From the NCBI GenBank assembly GCA_022511465.1, contig JAFLRM010000020.1:1-57898 (forward strand): a stretch of DNA of 57,898 nt, given 5' to 3'. Below, in pieces: positions 1 to 10,969 of this stretch (position 1 is the stretch's first letter; each line of letters opens with the position of its first letter). The notes beneath the pieces were generated by a model that was not told the origin of the DNA, ran no database searches, and saw nothing but the letters and a program-made list of their open reading frames with translations. Made by a program: the position numbers and the translations under genes. The DNA is from Acetatifactor sp. (GTDB lineage Bacteria > Bacillota > Clostridia > Lachnospirales > Lachnospiraceae).

Positions 1-1295
1 ATTTTTGACATGTCCAGAATGTCATTGATCAGGAATAAAAGGGTTTTTCCTGAACTCTGAATATTTGCTGCGTAAGAGCGGATGGACTCGTCTGTGCATT
101 CTCGAAGAATCATCTCATTCATGCCCAGCACCGCATTGATCGGTGTCCGGATCTCATGGGACATGTTGGAGAGGAAATAGCTCTTAGACCGGTTGGCCTC
201 CTCCGCGCTCCGGAGAGCCTGTTCCACGGCCTTCTTGGACTCTGCGAGTAAGGTGTTGGACTCCTCCAGCCGGGCGTTCATTTCCTCCTGCCGCCGCAAG
301 TTGGCCTGCTCTTGAAGGACCATACGGGAGCTGTTGCGGTGCCGGAGGACAGCTGTGACCGCCAATATCATCAGGATCAGCAAAAACGCCGTCAGCACCA
401 GCAGTGTCCGGACCACAGTATTTACCATCTCCACCGTCTCAGTGGCTACAAACCGGGCCGGAATGAGGAACAGAAGAAAGGCGTCATGGGGTTCCAGGGA
501 GGCGATACAATAGTAGTATTCCTCGCCGTCGTAGATGAAATTGCTGCTGAGCATACTCTTCTCTGCCAGAGCAGCCCGAATATCGGAGTATCTCTGGCCC
601 TCCATATTTTCCAGCACGTCCAACACGTCATAGGACTCAATCATTCTCTCCTGAAAGAGGCCCTCGCTCATCCTGGTACCGTCACTCTTTAATATATAAG
701 TCTCGTTATGACCATCATAAGCGCCACTGTCATAGTAACTTGTCAGTGTCTGCATATCCTTTAACAGTGCTATATAGGTAAAGCTGATATCATCCTCCTT
801 GATGTGTATGGGGGTGTTCAACTTCTGCACAAATTTCCAATAGTTGCCCTGATAGATATAGCTGTCAGAGATAAAGGAATATCGATCCTCCCCGCTGGCG
901 AGTATGCCGACATCGGGCCAGAGGCCACGGTATCCGCTGGTATCATAGACGTTTCCCCGGCTGTCCAGCAGGACGAATCTGGATCCGCGGCTTTCCGTTT
1001 CCAAAACGCGCTCCAACTCGCTTATGTACGCGGCTGCCTCCTGCACTGTATCCGGCTCATACCCCTCCAGCATGTTGATCGCAAAAGTGATATAGAGCCA
1101 GTGGACATTCAGTGAGTTATTAAGATTAACATACACCTGCGACGTGATCTCGTTCAGCTGGTCCGTGCGTTCCTCATAGATCCGTTGCTCTAAATAGTGC
1201 GCAAAATAGATGCCGCCGATCATCAGGAACAGCAGCAAGCTGGTGACTAGCACCGCCGGGAGTGTAATGTGCCGTTTTTTGATCTCAAGTTTCAT
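1..1295 (-). CDS. Membrane sensor histidine kinase, N-terminal part (runs off left edge)
   Basis: Transmembrane sensor kinase of a two-component or hybrid system; the gene continues beyond base 1, so the ATPase domain is not visible. About 431 codons are seen. A short N-terminal tail is followed by a TM helix at about residues 10-30, then an extracytoplasmic domain of about 255 residues, a second TM helix at about 288-312, a coiled-coil stretch and a dimerisation helix with the H-box [13 protein letters not shown]. The phospho-accepting His is about residue 380. The start at 1295 (MKLEIKKRH) was chosen because the ATG four bases upstream leads to a stop within five codons. The extracellular domain has no family I can name; it is Cache-like in size only. 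The H-box is characteristic, so the kinase call is firm. The ligand and response regulator are unknown. Confidence 0.9.
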   Translation of the reverse strand, partial: MKLEIKKRHITLPAVLVTSLLLFLMIGGIYFAHYLEQRIYEERTDQLNEITSQVYVNLNNSLNVHWLYITFAINMLEGYEPDTVQEAAAYISELERVLETESRGSRFVLLDSRGNVYDTSGYRGLWPDVGILASGEDRYSFISDSYIYQGNYWKFVQKLNTPIHIKEDDISFTYIALLKDMQTLTSYYDSGAYDGHNETYILKSDGTRMSEGLFQERMIESYDVLDVLENMEGQRYSDIRAALAEKSMLSSNFIYDGEEYYYCIASLEPHDAFLLFLIPARFVATETVEMVNTVVRTLLVLTAFLLILMILAVTAVLRHRNSSRMVLQEQANLRRQEEMNARLEESNTLLAESKKAVEQALRSAEEANRSKSYFLSNMSHEIRTPINAVLGMNEMILRECTDESIRSYAANIQSSGKTLLFLINDILDMSK

Positions 1296-1338
1296 TCATG
1301 TTTACCTTTCCGATTTTGCCAAGCGGCATTATCTGTTA

Positions 1339-1460
1339 TGAGTTAAATACCTCGCAGCCAAGCTAAATGTGCTAAAGCACATGGGCATTTAACCCTCGCG
1401 GCATTCGTCAAATACGTGCAACGCAAGCTTGCTTGCATTTGCGCCCGTGCTTGACTCATT
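1339..1460. repeat. Intergenic palindromic repeat element
   Basis: Non-coding stretch rich in inverted repeats. ATGTGCT-AA-AGCACAT (1367-1382) is a perfect hairpin. A second, larger stem pairs GTCAA near 1407 with TTGAC near 1451 and encloses several CAAGC/GCTTG matches. This layout resembles the repeated extragenic palindromes common in Lachnospiraceae, but only one copy is visible here, so repeat status is inferred. Confidence 0.5.
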
Positions 1461-1492
1461 GCTCACGGGAATACAGGTTCTCAGGCATGTGC

Positions 1493-1870
1493 TCACTCCC
1501 AAGGGTTCCCGTCAGGAGAGACGTTGCCTTGTTCCTCCAGCCAAGTGCGCACGCAGGTACGAAGGAAAACCTCCGCTTTAACCACCCGGACGTTGTAAGC
1601 CTGACTCATGTCCGTAAGGACATTATCTCAGTGTTCGTAAGTCATAGGAAAGGCTCGCCCGTCCCACATGGCCTGTTGAGCGTCATAGATCAGGGAATCC
1701 TCCGGTACAGGGTCATTGCCCAGCATGCTGAGCACACAGGGCGTCTGATCGGTGATACGTGTCGCCTGTCCCTCCGACGCGAAGAGCAGGGCCAGCTGTA
1801 TCCGCTGCCCCATCTGATCCAGGTCAGGAATTCGCTGTCGTATTTTCGCAAGATCCACATCATCCTCCAT
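1493..1870 (-). pseudogene. Unknown small protein interrupted by an in-frame TGA
   Basis: An ORF starts at 1870 (ATG; a GTG at 1858 has better spacing from the GGAGG) and reads about 80 residues to TGA at 1628-1630, ending PMTYEH. The same frame then continues for 44 further codons without a stop (DNVLTDMSQAYNVR... to NPWE) and ends at TGA 1493-1495. The continuation has protein-like composition, so the first TGA probably replaces a sense codon such as TGC or TGG. Alternatives are two separate short ORFs (an ATG lies ten codons after the TGA) or recoding. I do not recognise the family. It lies between the kinase gene and the lta/yfhO/speE-like operon on the same strand. Confidence 0.45.
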
Positions 1871-1903
1871 TGGTTTTACTTAATTTTTTATCCATACAAA
1901 TAT

Positions 1904-1942
1904 TATGCCACAAATCTTAAAAATTTCAAGATTTGTGGCATA
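1904..1942. terminator. Perfect 15-bp inverted repeat, possible terminator or operator
   Basis: TATGCCACAAATCTT at 1904-1918 is exactly repeated in inverse at 1928-1942, with a 9-base loop. It lies just downstream of the stop codon of the spermidine-synthase-like gene on the minus strand. There is no clean U-tract after the stem, only AT-rich sequence, so it could be a weak terminator, an mRNA-stabilising hairpin, or an operator for the interrupted ORF that follows. Confidence 0.5.
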
Positions 1943-1978
1943 TAATTGCAAAATCCGTCACGTCCATCTCACTCACCT

Positions 1979-3580
1979 CTACAAGCTCTCCAAAAGTCCC
2001 TGTATTCCTCTCTCCTCATAGACTCCCTTGTAATAGAGCACCTCATTCTGGATCAGCTCATCGATCACGCGCATTCCCAGAAGCTCCACGGGCGCCTTGT
2101 CGTCCGTCATCAGATGATCGCCGGCTTCATAGGCCACAAACCTGTCGGCCACCCTCCGGATCAGGGCTGCCAGTTCCGAATCCTGCTCTAACCGTACATT
2201 TTGCTCCAAAACGGTGAGAAGCTCCGGGGAGTTCCCAGCGAAAAGCTCTCTATTGGTGGTGCCCGACACATCCACCGTGTACACATAGTCGAACGCCTGG
2301 GAGATCGTGTCGGACAGATATTGGTTGATATTTCCCTCATCGCCGCCGCGCATATTCATATTGACCACCATGACACCTCCCTCGTTTAAATGTTCTCGCA
2401 CCATAGTGAAAAACTCTATGGAGGACATCTGAAAGGGAATGGTGATATCCTGATAGGCATCAACCATGATCACATCGTAGGTCTGATCTATGGCGTTAAG
2501 ATAGGCGCGCCCGTCGTAGGTAGTCACCTTCACGTCCGCCGGCAGCTCAAAGTACCGCTCGGCCAGATCGGTGATCTTCTGATCGATCTCCACGCCCTCC
2601 ATGGTCATATTATCAAAGTATCTCTCGCACTGTGTGGCATAAGTGCCGGTGCCCATCCCCAGGATCAGCACAGAAAGCTTCTCTTTTTCGTTCACTCCCG
2701 CCATAAAGGGGGCCGCCATCGCGTAGTCATAGTACATGCCGGTCAATGTGTCGTCCTTTTTTAAAATAGACTGTACGCCAAAGAGCACGTTGGTGGAGAG
2801 GATCACATCCTCCTCATTCTCGCTGACCTGAAGGTAATTGTAGATGGACTCTCCCTCATAGGTAAGTCCGCTCTCCCAGAATGCAAAATTACTTTTATGA
2901 CCGAAGACACAGCAGAGGAGAAAAAGGAGTCCGCCCACGATCATCTTTTTCCCGCCGGTGCGGACATTTACAAAGTAAATGATCACAAGCACGAGAAGTA
3001 TCCCCGAAAAGATCAGGAAAGTGACGGAGGTTCCCACCGCAGGGATCGTCACAAAGGTGGGGAGAAAGGTTCCCAGAATGCTTCCTATGGTGTTGAAAGC
3101 GCCCAGCGTCCCCACCGTCCTTCCATTGTCGTCCAGACTGTCCGTAGCGTATTTGGCCAGAGATGGTGTCACCGTACCCAGAAGAAAAAGCGGAAATACA
3201 AAAACCACCATGCACGCCGCAAAGGCCGCCCAGATCAAAAAGTTATTGTTGACCGTAAAGATCAAAAGCGCCGAGATACCGATGATAATATACTTGCCCA
3301 CCACCGGGATCGCCGCGATCCAGACAGCCGCGATCAGTATCCGCCCATAGAGCTTGTCCGGATCCGGGTTTTTGTCCGCAGTCCTGCCGCCGTAAATATT
3401 ACCCAGCGCCATGGCGATCATGATCGTTCCGATGATGATCGTCCAGACGATCTGGGAGGAGCTAAAGTACGGGGCGAGAAGTCTGCTGGCCCCCAGCTCC
3501 ACCGCCATAACCGACATTCCGGCAAAAAACTCCGTCAGGTAAAGATATATTTTATTTTGCAAGATTCGTTTTTCTTTCAT
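1979..3580 (-). CDS. Membrane-fused spermidine-synthase-like protein
   Basis: Polytopic membrane protein carrying a class I methyltransferase-fold aminopropyltransferase-like domain at its C-terminus. The first 230 or so residues form several hydrophobic helices. The soluble domain has the cofactor-loop motif LILGMGTGTYATQC, an acidic strand end EGVEID, and YDVIMVDAY where SpeE proteins keep their catalytic Asp region. Length (about 533 aa) fits the fused MFS/spermidine synthase group. The ATG at 3580 was preferred over GTG at 3586 because AAGGA lies 10 bases upstream; both are possible. It overlaps the end of the upstream yfhO-like gene by 29 bp, so translation is probably coupled. True polyamine synthesis is uncertain: membrane-fused homologues are common and mostly untested. 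Confidence 0.8.
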   Translation of the reverse strand: MKEKRILQNKIYLYLTEFFAGMSVMAVELGASRLLAPYFSSSQIVWTIIIGTIMIAMALGNIYGGRTADKNPDPDKLYGRILIAAVWIAAIPVVGKYIIIGISALLIFTVNNNFLIWAAFAACMVVFVFPLFLLGTVTPSLAKYATDSLDDNGRTVGTLGAFNTIGSILGTFLPTFVTIPAVGTSVTFLIFSGILLVLVIIYFVNVRTGGKKMIVGGLLFLLCCVFGHKSNFAFWESGLTYEGESIYNYLQVSENEEDVILSTNVLFGVQSILKKDDTLTGMYYDYAMAAPFMAGVNEKEKLSVLILGMGTGTYATQCERYFDNMTMEGVEIDQKITDLAERYFELPADVKVTTYDGRAYLNAIDQTYDVIMVDAYQDITIPFQMSSIEFFTMVREHLNEGGVMVVNMNMRGGDEGNINQYLSDTISQAFDYVYTVDVSGTTNRELFAGNSPELLTVLEQNVRLEQDSELAALIRRVADRFVAYEAGDHLMTDDKAPVELLGMRVIDELIQNEVLYYKGVYEERGIQGLLESL

Positions 3581-6092
3581 ACCCACTATATCCTTTCCGC
3601 TTCATCACTCTTTTATGATAGATCGACATCACCACAAACAAGATCACACACACTACACTGATCCGGATTCCAAGTGCTTTGCCTGCCGGAACATTGTGCA
3701 ATTCTATATGGTAGGTTCCGGGCTCCAGATCCAGCGCGATCAGGGCTCCGCCAAAGAGAGCGCACTCCGTCTTTTGTCCGTTCACCGTCACCGTCCAGCC
3801 TTTCTCATAGGGAACCGACAGGATCACACGCCCCGCCTCGGCAAGCGTAATGTCGCCACTCACAAAACCGCTTTCATACGTCACATTCTCCATGTGATTT
3901 TGGGATAACAACGCCAGCGCCCGCTCCAGCACTTCCACGTTCATATAGTAGGCGTCCACAGAGATCTTGGGCGTCTCATCGTCCTCATCCCCATTTCGCA
4001 GCGTGACGGTATCTCCCGTCATCAGGTAGCCCAGATAGAGAACGGAATGATCCTTTAGATCACTATAGCTCTCCAGTTCCAACTCGCCGCCCACAAGCTC
4101 CACTTCTTTTGTGCCGGAGGCAGTGAGCATCGCATAGTAGATGCCGTTCTTCTCTGCCTTGATCCGCACGCTGTCACCGGCAGGCTCCCCCGAAACTCTT
4201 GTAAACAGGTTCTCATCAATCCCCAGTGTCTGCACCGTCTTATTTTGCAAAAGGATGGGGTTGGCGATGATCCCTTCCGGCAAGTCATAGCCGTAGGGAG
4301 CCACATAGCCAAAGGGAAGTGTCTCCCTGTTCTCATACAGATAGACCTCCCTGCTCTTCTCAAGCAAGGTATAAAGAGGATTTTCGTACTTATCCGAATC
4401 CCCAAACATATACTCCACATTGAAAAGCGCCGCCGTGAGTGCCGTCGCTCCGTCAAAGCTGTAGTACACCTTGCTGTGCCGCATCCCCAAAATGGTGTAC
4501 AGATCCATAACATTTGAATTCATCGTGGAGGAAAAGAGGGACGCTGAGGGATAGCCTGCCAACGTTCCGTCGTTCTTGGTCTTGCGGGTAAATTTCTCCA
4601 CCCGGTAAAAGCTTTCCTCACGATCTTTGGTATATTCATACAGCGCCTTGTAGTCCTCCTGCTGCCCCAAATAGGCCGAACGGCTGGTAGTGCCAAAGCT
4701 GGTGTTGTAGGAGTTGATGACAAGCTCCGCGATCACCGCCACCAGTGCAAGCGCTCCGACGAAACACTTTGTCCTCGCACTGTCCTTGGTGCGGTAGAGA
4801 TAGAGAAGCACCGCGTATATGGTCACAAAGAGGAGCGTCAAAAGTTCAATTCCGGTATCAAAGTCCTCATGCTGTATAAACCGCTCGCAGGCCAGCAGAA
4901 AGACTGCTGCACATAAATAACCGTAAAGAATCTGTCGTTCCGATGTCTCTTTTATATTGCGGTATACATCGTAGCACATGGTGATCACCAGCAGAATATA
5001 AATAAAGGACTGTCGCGCCGGGAGGGAGTCGGGATAGTTCATGCCGTGCCAGATCAGATCCATCACGTTAGTGGCAAAACTAAACAGAAAGATTCCCACC
5101 AGCACTAAATTGCAAAAGCGCTTTCTTATGGGGATATTTTGATTCAGAACGTACATGGGCAGAAGGAAAAATACCGCCACGCCACAGTAAATATTGGGCC
5201 AGTGATCCAGTCCCCGCTCCGTGGACACGGCGAGGCAATGTCTTGCCAGCTCATCCAACACAGGAAAATAGGAAACCAGCGTGTCAGGAAAGCTCACATC
5301 CCCAAAGTCCGTGGCGAGAATGGCAGACAGCTCCGGGATCAGAAGTACCGACGCTATTCCCCCCGCGAGCAGGGAGTAGAGCGCAAAATCAACCACAATG
5401 CGAAAACTCCTCTTCTCCGTGATCAAAAGCACTATAAAGTACAGCACCAGAAAGATGCAGATCATGATAGAGATATAATAGTTGGTCAAAATGGAGAGCG
5501 TAAGCGTCAGGCAGTAGAGGCCACAGCGCCCCTCTTTCACCAGTCGCTCCAGACCAAGCATGATGAGCGGCAGAAGGATCACACAGTCCAGCCACATGAT
5601 ATTCCAGTTGTATGCGGCTATAAATCCGGACAAGGCATAGAAGCTTGAAAACAAAAGCACTGCCCCATCCTGCGTCTCAAAATGCTTCTGCAGATACCGG
5701 AAAGAAGTTAGTCCGCACAGCCCCAGCTTTACGATCACCAGATAGCTCATAAACTCCATCAGGTGAGACTCCGGCACCAGAAAGGCCAGCCAGTGAAGAG
5801 GGCTCGCCAGATAATACACATACAATGCCAGAAAGTTGGAGCCGATCCCCACATTCCAGGAATAGTTAAGCCCCTGCCCCGCCTTTATGGCACGCAGAAA
5901 TTCACTAAAAAAAGGCATGTACTGATGGTACATATCGGAATAGAGAAAGCTCCGATCACCAAAGGGGTAGATGCCTTTTGCTACAAATATGGAAAGCACA
6001 ATGCTCACGGGCAGGACAAAGGACAGCAAAAGGGCCGCCCTCTGCCTCGTATCGTCCGTGGATAGTATAGGCTTTTTGTTGTCACTGCTCAT
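3552..6092 (-). CDS. YfhO-family polytopic membrane protein (putative glycosyltransferase)
   Basis: 846-residue membrane protein with about a dozen hydrophobic segments over the first 480 residues and a large extracytoplasmic C-terminal region ending in one more TM helix. The N-terminal pattern YPFGDRSFLYSDMYHQY followed by NYSWNVGIGSNF is typical of the YfhO family. Known YfhO proteins take part in attaching sugars to lipoteichoic acid or other surface polymers, using lipid-linked donors outside the membrane. The gene sits 17 bp downstream of an LTA-synthase-like gene and overlaps the next gene, so a shared role in decorating a glycerol-phosphate polymer is a reasonable inference. RBS AAAGGG lies 11-12 bases before the ATG. 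Family assignment is firm; donor and acceptor are unknown. Confidence 0.85.
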   Translation of the reverse strand: MSSDNKKPILSTDDTRQRAALLLSFVLPVSIVLSIFVAKGIYPFGDRSFLYSDMYHQYMPFFSEFLRAIKAGQGLNYSWNVGIGSNFLALYVYYLASPLHWLAFLVPESHLMEFMSYLVIVKLGLCGLTSFRYLQKHFETQDGAVLLFSSFYALSGFIAAYNWNIMWLDCVILLPLIMLGLERLVKEGRCGLYCLTLTLSILTNYYISIMICIFLVLYFIVLLITEKRSFRIVVDFALYSLLAGGIASVLLIPELSAILATDFGDVSFPDTLVSYFPVLDELARHCLAVSTERGLDHWPNIYCGVAVFFLLPMYVLNQNIPIRKRFCNLVLVGIFLFSFATNVMDLIWHGMNYPDSLPARQSFIYILLVITMCYDVYRNIKETSERQILYGYLCAAVFLLACERFIQHEDFDTGIELLTLLFVTIYAVLLYLYRTKDSARTKCFVGALALVAVIAELVINSYNTSFGTTSRSAYLGQQEDYKALYEYTKDREESFYRVEKFTRKTKNDGTLAGYPSASLFSSTMNSNVMDLYTILGMRHSKVYYSFDGATALTAALFNVEYMFGDSDKYENPLYTLLEKSREVYLYENRETLPFGYVAPYGYDLPEGIIANPILLQNKTVQTLGIDENLFTRVSGEPAGDSVRIKAEKNGIYYAMLTASGTKEVELVGGELELESYSDLKDHSVLYLGYLMTGDTVTLRNGDEDDETPKISVDAYYMNVEVLERALALLSQNHMENVTYESGFVSGDITLAEAGRVILSVPYEKGWTVTVNGQKTECALFGGALIALDLEPGTYHIELHNVPAGKALGIRISVVCVILFVVMSIYHKRVMKRKGYSGYERKTNLAK

Positions 6093-6109
6093 TTCTTACT
6101 GATCCCTTT

Positions 6110-8005
6110 TTATTTCTTGGTGCTTCCGCTCTGTTTTGCATAGTCGAACAGCAGATAATACTCCAGACGGTGGTACTCTGCCATTGCATCCTTACAGTCA
6201 TCTACAGTCAGATAATTTCCCTCCGCATCAAAAACCTGCATGGCGCTGACTATCGGATATTGACTGCGCAGGTCAATCAGTGCTTCCTGATAAGCGGGAA
6301 GGGGCAACCCACAACTCTCCAGCACATCCAGCATCAAATAGTTGGCACTGGTCTCCTGTCCGGTCCGCTCCTCAATGTCAAAATTCGCCCAGATCACATA
6401 CGGTACTTTATATCTTAACAGATTTTCCTCATCCGTCAAGGTGTTTGGATCCACACCATTGCACCGAAGGACGGGATTGCTCACATAAGTAGTGGGCTGG
6501 TGATCCCCGAAAAATACAATGATGGTGTCCTCCGGCACCTGCTCAAAGTAGGTGATCAGCTCCTGGAAAGCACTGTCTGTCCGCTTGATCAGGGACAAAT
6601 ACATGGGGAGTGACGTGGAATTCGTTCCTTCCACCTCAATATCCGGGGTAAAATCCGGATAAGGATCATCGTAGCCGCTGTGATTCTGCATGGTGACGTT
6701 GAACACAAAGAGCGGCTGCCCCTCCTCCTTCTCCTCGTACAGCTTCTCAATCCTCTTAAAGCATGCGGTATCGGAGACATACTTGCGTATCTTTTCTGCA
6801 TTCTTAAAGTCATTGTTCGAAAGGAAGGTGTCGAATCCCAAAAGAGGATATACCGTGCTGCGGTCCCATCCGTCGGGATCGTAAGGGTGGATCGCCACGG
6901 TCTGGTAATCCAGATCTCTCAGGTAGGAGGCAAGAGAAGGCATTTCACCTTTCACATACTGCTGGTATGCCACGCTGCCCTGAGGCAGAAAAGCGATGGT
7001 GCTGCCCGTCAAAAACTCAAACTCTGTGTTGGCAGTATTGCCGCCCAGAACGGACACATTCAAATAACCGGTGACCGTGTTATCCGCACCGTTCTGCAGA
7101 CTGTGAATAAACGGCATATAGTCCTCATTGGTGTGGATATCGCCCAGCACGGACAGGTCGGAAAATGCCTCGTCCATAATGACAATAACGTTGGGGCGAT
7201 CTACGCTCTCCGGCTCCGCAAAAGCCGCTTGAAGAGCCTCATTTCCGTCCATATTCTCACGGTAGATCCTCTCCATATCCTTCGCGGAATATCCCGCCGG
7301 CTCATCCACATTCAGATACTCCAGCTCCATGAGGAAAGCCACGATATTGCCGTCCCTCCGGTTCATGACCGTCGGTGTATAAAGCTTGTCGTAGAGGCCG
7401 AAGTCCACAACAAACCACTCGCTCTGCACCATGCCGGTATATCCCCACAAAAGCGCTATAGAGAGCACGATCAAAAGTCCCCTTTTACGCTTTTTTGCGG
7501 GCGCTTTCATGTGAAACCTGCTCTCCACCGCCAGAAGAAGTAAAAAGGCAAGGATCACGGCGATCGTCCCACCGTCCAGACTATAATCGTAATTGTCCGC
7601 CACTCCGGCCGCCGTCTGCACCGAGTAAATATCCCACGGCATGATGGGCGCTGACCGGAAATTCAGCACGTAATAGTTGGCCAGACCTGCGATCATAAAG
7701 AGCGCACTCTGCAGCATCAATGCCAGCCGCACATATTTAAAGACACCAAAAAAGAACAGTCCCGAGATCACATAGAACGCAATATTCAAAAGCTGCGTCT
7801 TGAGATCCATGGTAGTAAAGGGATTGTGTGTATATAGATCAAACAGATAAAATGTAATGATCGGGCACACCAGAAGCGCAGCACAGGAGGGCAGCTTTTC
7901 TCTGGTGAAGCCAAAAGCTTTCGCCTTTTCCAATAAAAAACCCGTTATTGCGCGAAGCGGAAGCTTTTGGTGAAGCCCCTTTGTATTTTTCTGCGAAAGA
8001 TCCAT
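6110..8005 (-). CDS. LTA synthase family sulfatase-fold membrane enzyme
   Basis: Probable phosphoglycerol transferase of the LtaS family, which moves glycerol phosphate from phosphatidylglycerol to a growing surface polymer outside the membrane. Five hydrophobic helices lie in roughly the first 200 residues. The extracellular sulfatase-like domain follows, with NVIVIMDEAF (metal-binding Glu), GGNTANTEFEFLTG (predicted catalytic Thr) and FFGDHQP near the end, all expected for the family. Start was set at 8005 (MDLSQKN) because AAGAGG lies 9 bases upstream; an upstream ATG at 8014 directly abuts this site and the frame stays open to 8113. It is the first gene of an operon with the YfhO-like and SpeE-like genes. 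A good promoter is present about 65 bp upstream. Confidence 0.88.
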   Translation of the reverse strand: MDLSQKNTKGLHQKLPLRAITGFLLEKAKAFGFTREKLPSCAALLVCPIITFYLFDLYTHNPFTTMDLKTQLLNIAFYVISGLFFFGVFKYVRLALMLQSALFMIAGLANYYVLNFRSAPIMPWDIYSVQTAAGVADNYDYSLDGGTIAVILAFLLLLAVESRFHMKAPAKKRKRGLLIVLSIALLWGYTGMVQSEWFVVDFGLYDKLYTPTVMNRRDGNIVAFLMELEYLNVDEPAGYSAKDMERIYRENMDGNEALQAAFAEPESVDRPNVIVIMDEAFSDLSVLGDIHTNEDYMPFIHSLQNGADNTVTGYLNVSVLGGNTANTEFEFLTGSTIAFLPQGSVAYQQYVKGEMPSLASYLRDLDYQTVAIHPYDPDGWDRSTVYPLLGFDTFLSNNDFKNAEKIRKYVSDTACFKRIEKLYEEKEEGQPLFVFNVTMQNHSGYDDPYPDFTPDIEVEGTNSTSLPMYLSLIKRTDSAFQELITYFEQVPEDTIIVFFGDHQPTTYVSNPVLRCNGVDPNTLTDEENLLRYKVPYVIWANFDIEERTGQETSANYLMLDVLESCGLPLPAYQEALIDLRSQYPIVSAMQVFDAEGNYLTVDDCKDAMAEYHRLEYYLLFDYAKQSGSTKK

Positions 8006-8068
8006 TTGTAACATCCTCTTTTCGATAAATAGGCGCGCATAATGATATAGACGCCATTTCACCGTACC

Positions 8069-8097
8069 AGTATAGTATACGAACAGAAAAATAACAA
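8069..8097 (-). promoter_or_regulatory. Sigma-A type promoter for the LTA synthase operon
   Basis: On the minus strand TTGTTA (8092-8097) is separated by 17 bases from TATACT (8069-8074). It lies 64 bp upstream of the chosen ltaS-like start. Confidence 0.6.
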
Positions 8098-8179
8098 TTT
8101 GTGTTTTGCACACATTTTCGGCAATTACGGGTTTATTTTTGGTTACTTTTATGCTTTATTATACAAATCTTACCATTCT

Positions 8180-8596
8180 TTAGTGCTCCTCATATTTTCC
8201 GCCTTCCTTCAGACGTATCAGCGCTCTGGCCATAGACGCCCGGGACACATGATACTCCTGAATGCTCTGCTTCTGGCGAAGCTGCTCTTTCGCCCTCTCC
8301 AGAGCGCGTTCGGCGCGGACTCTGTCGATGTCTTCGGGTCGTTCCGCCGTGTCCACCAGCATCGTCACATTGTTCCCGGATATGTTCACAAAACCGATGC
8401 CGACGATCACATACCTCCAAGGGGCACCCGCCTCCTCGCGAAAACGCACTTTACCCTCTTTGACAGCAATGACCATGTCCGCATGGTGCGCCAGGATCTC
8501 CTGCTCTCCATCCTGGGCCGGCACAATGATACTCTGGCAGGGGCCATCGTAAAATCTGTTGTCCGCTGCTAATATCTTCAAATGAAAGGTCGCCAT
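8180..8596 (-). CDS. atpC: ATP synthase epsilon subunit
   Basis: 138-residue epsilon subunit of the F1 central stalk, which couples rotation and can inhibit ATP hydrolysis. The N-terminal beta-barrel is recognisable from FHLKILAADNRFYDG, IIVPAQDGEQEILAHHADMV and VGIGFVNISGNNVTMLVDTAERPEDID. The C-terminal two-helix part is rich in Ala, Arg and Glu. It is the last gene of the atp operon, 20 bp after atpD. RBS GGAGAGG precedes the ATG. No clear terminator is visible in the 174 bp that follow, before the LTA synthase promoter. Confidence 0.93.
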   Translation of the reverse strand: MATFHLKILAADNRFYDGPCQSIIVPAQDGEQEILAHHADMVIAVKEGKVRFREEAGAPWRYVIVGIGFVNISGNNVTMLVDTAERPEDIDRVRAERALERAKEQLRQKQSIQEYHVSRASMARALIRLKEGGKYEEH

Positions 8597-8616
8597 GCTC
8601 TATCCTCTCCGTCACA

Positions 8617-10026
<1,410 letters not shown>

Positions 10027-10052
10027 TCAGTACCTCCTTTCCCACAGTACCT

Positions 10053-10955
10053 TCACGATTTATCTGCATTTAAATTTTTCTTTCTTTTCTGCGACTTCAA
10101 TCCAGCGATGACTTCCGTGATCTCCTGTGTGATCATGTTCTGCCGTACCCTGTTGTACTCTATGGACAGATCATGAATGATGACGGCAGCGTTCTTGCTG
10201 GCCGCCTCCATAGCCATCATTCGCGCATTCTGCTCACTGCAGTAGGATTCCACCAGGGCACCGTACACATATCCCATCACGCAGTCCGGCACAATGTTTT
10301 TCAACACGGCCTCCGGATTCGGCTGAAAGACCGGCGGTTCTTTCTGATCCTCCCCCGCGCTCGTCTCCTCATTCCTCGCAAGAGGGAGCAACTGCCTCAC
10401 ATAGGCCTCTGCGGAAATACTGTTTTTCATACCGGTGTATATGATATACACTTCGTCCAGCTCCCCGCTCCTAAACTGCTCCAACACCATCTCACTGATA
10501 ATGCGGGCTCTGTGCAGACTGGGGTTCTGGGCCGTATAATGAAAGTGCTCCGCTATAGGGGTCTCACGCCGGGCAAAAAAATGTCTGCCCACATCCCCCA
10601 CCACAAACAACTTGCAATTTTTATGTTGCGCGACCTGTTCCTGTGTCAGCTTCAACACATTGTGGTTGTAGGCGCCGGCCAATCCCTTGTCCGCAGTCAC
10701 CACGATGATCCCTCTGACATGCTCCGCTTCCTCCTTCTCCGGCCTTAAGTCAAAATACTCGCTTTTGGCTTCCGCCATATTTCGCATGATATGGTCCATC
10801 ATGTCCTGCAAGGTGAAAAAGTACTCCTGAGTCTCCTCCAGTTTTTTTCTGGCTCTGCGAAGTTTGGTGGAGGAGATCATGTACATGGCATTGGTGATCT
10901 TCATGGTATCCCGGATGCTGTTCATCCTGTCGTGTATCTCGCGTATATTCGCCAT
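10053..10955 (-). CDS. atpG: ATP synthase gamma subunit
   Basis: 300-residue rotor shaft subunit. The N-terminal helix MANIREIHDRMNSIRDTMKI and the C-terminal helix with MITQEITEVIAGL are the conserved coiled-coil pair, and the central VVTADKGLAGAYN is typical. Start was set at 10955 rather than 10973 because GGAGGG lies at good spacing before this ATG. The start is 14 bp after the atpA stop. It shows an Asp/Glu-rich insertion around EDQKEPPVF before the C-terminal helix. Confidence 0.94.
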   Translation of the reverse strand: MANIREIHDRMNSIRDTMKITNAMYMISSTKLRRARKKLEETQEYFFTLQDMMDHIMRNMAEAKSEYFDLRPEKEEAEHVRGIIVVTADKGLAGAYNHNVLKLTQEQVAQHKNCKLFVVGDVGRHFFARRETPIAEHFHYTAQNPSLHRARIISEMVLEQFRSGELDEVYIIYTGMKNSISAEAYVRQLLPLARNEETSAGEDQKEPPVFQPNPEAVLKNIVPDCVMGYVYGALVESYCSEQNARMMAMEAASKNAAVIIHDLSIEYNRVRQNMITQEITEVIAGLKSQKRKKNLNADKS

Positions 10956-10969
10956 GATACTCCCTCCTG

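Noticed and set aside
2897..3661. Long plus-strand ORFs opposite the SpeE-like gene and many similar ORFs opposite atp, gltA, pur and htpG genes
   Set aside because: They mirror the codon pattern of strongly supported minus-strand genes, lack ribosome sites and have unnatural composition (His, Arg or Cys rich).
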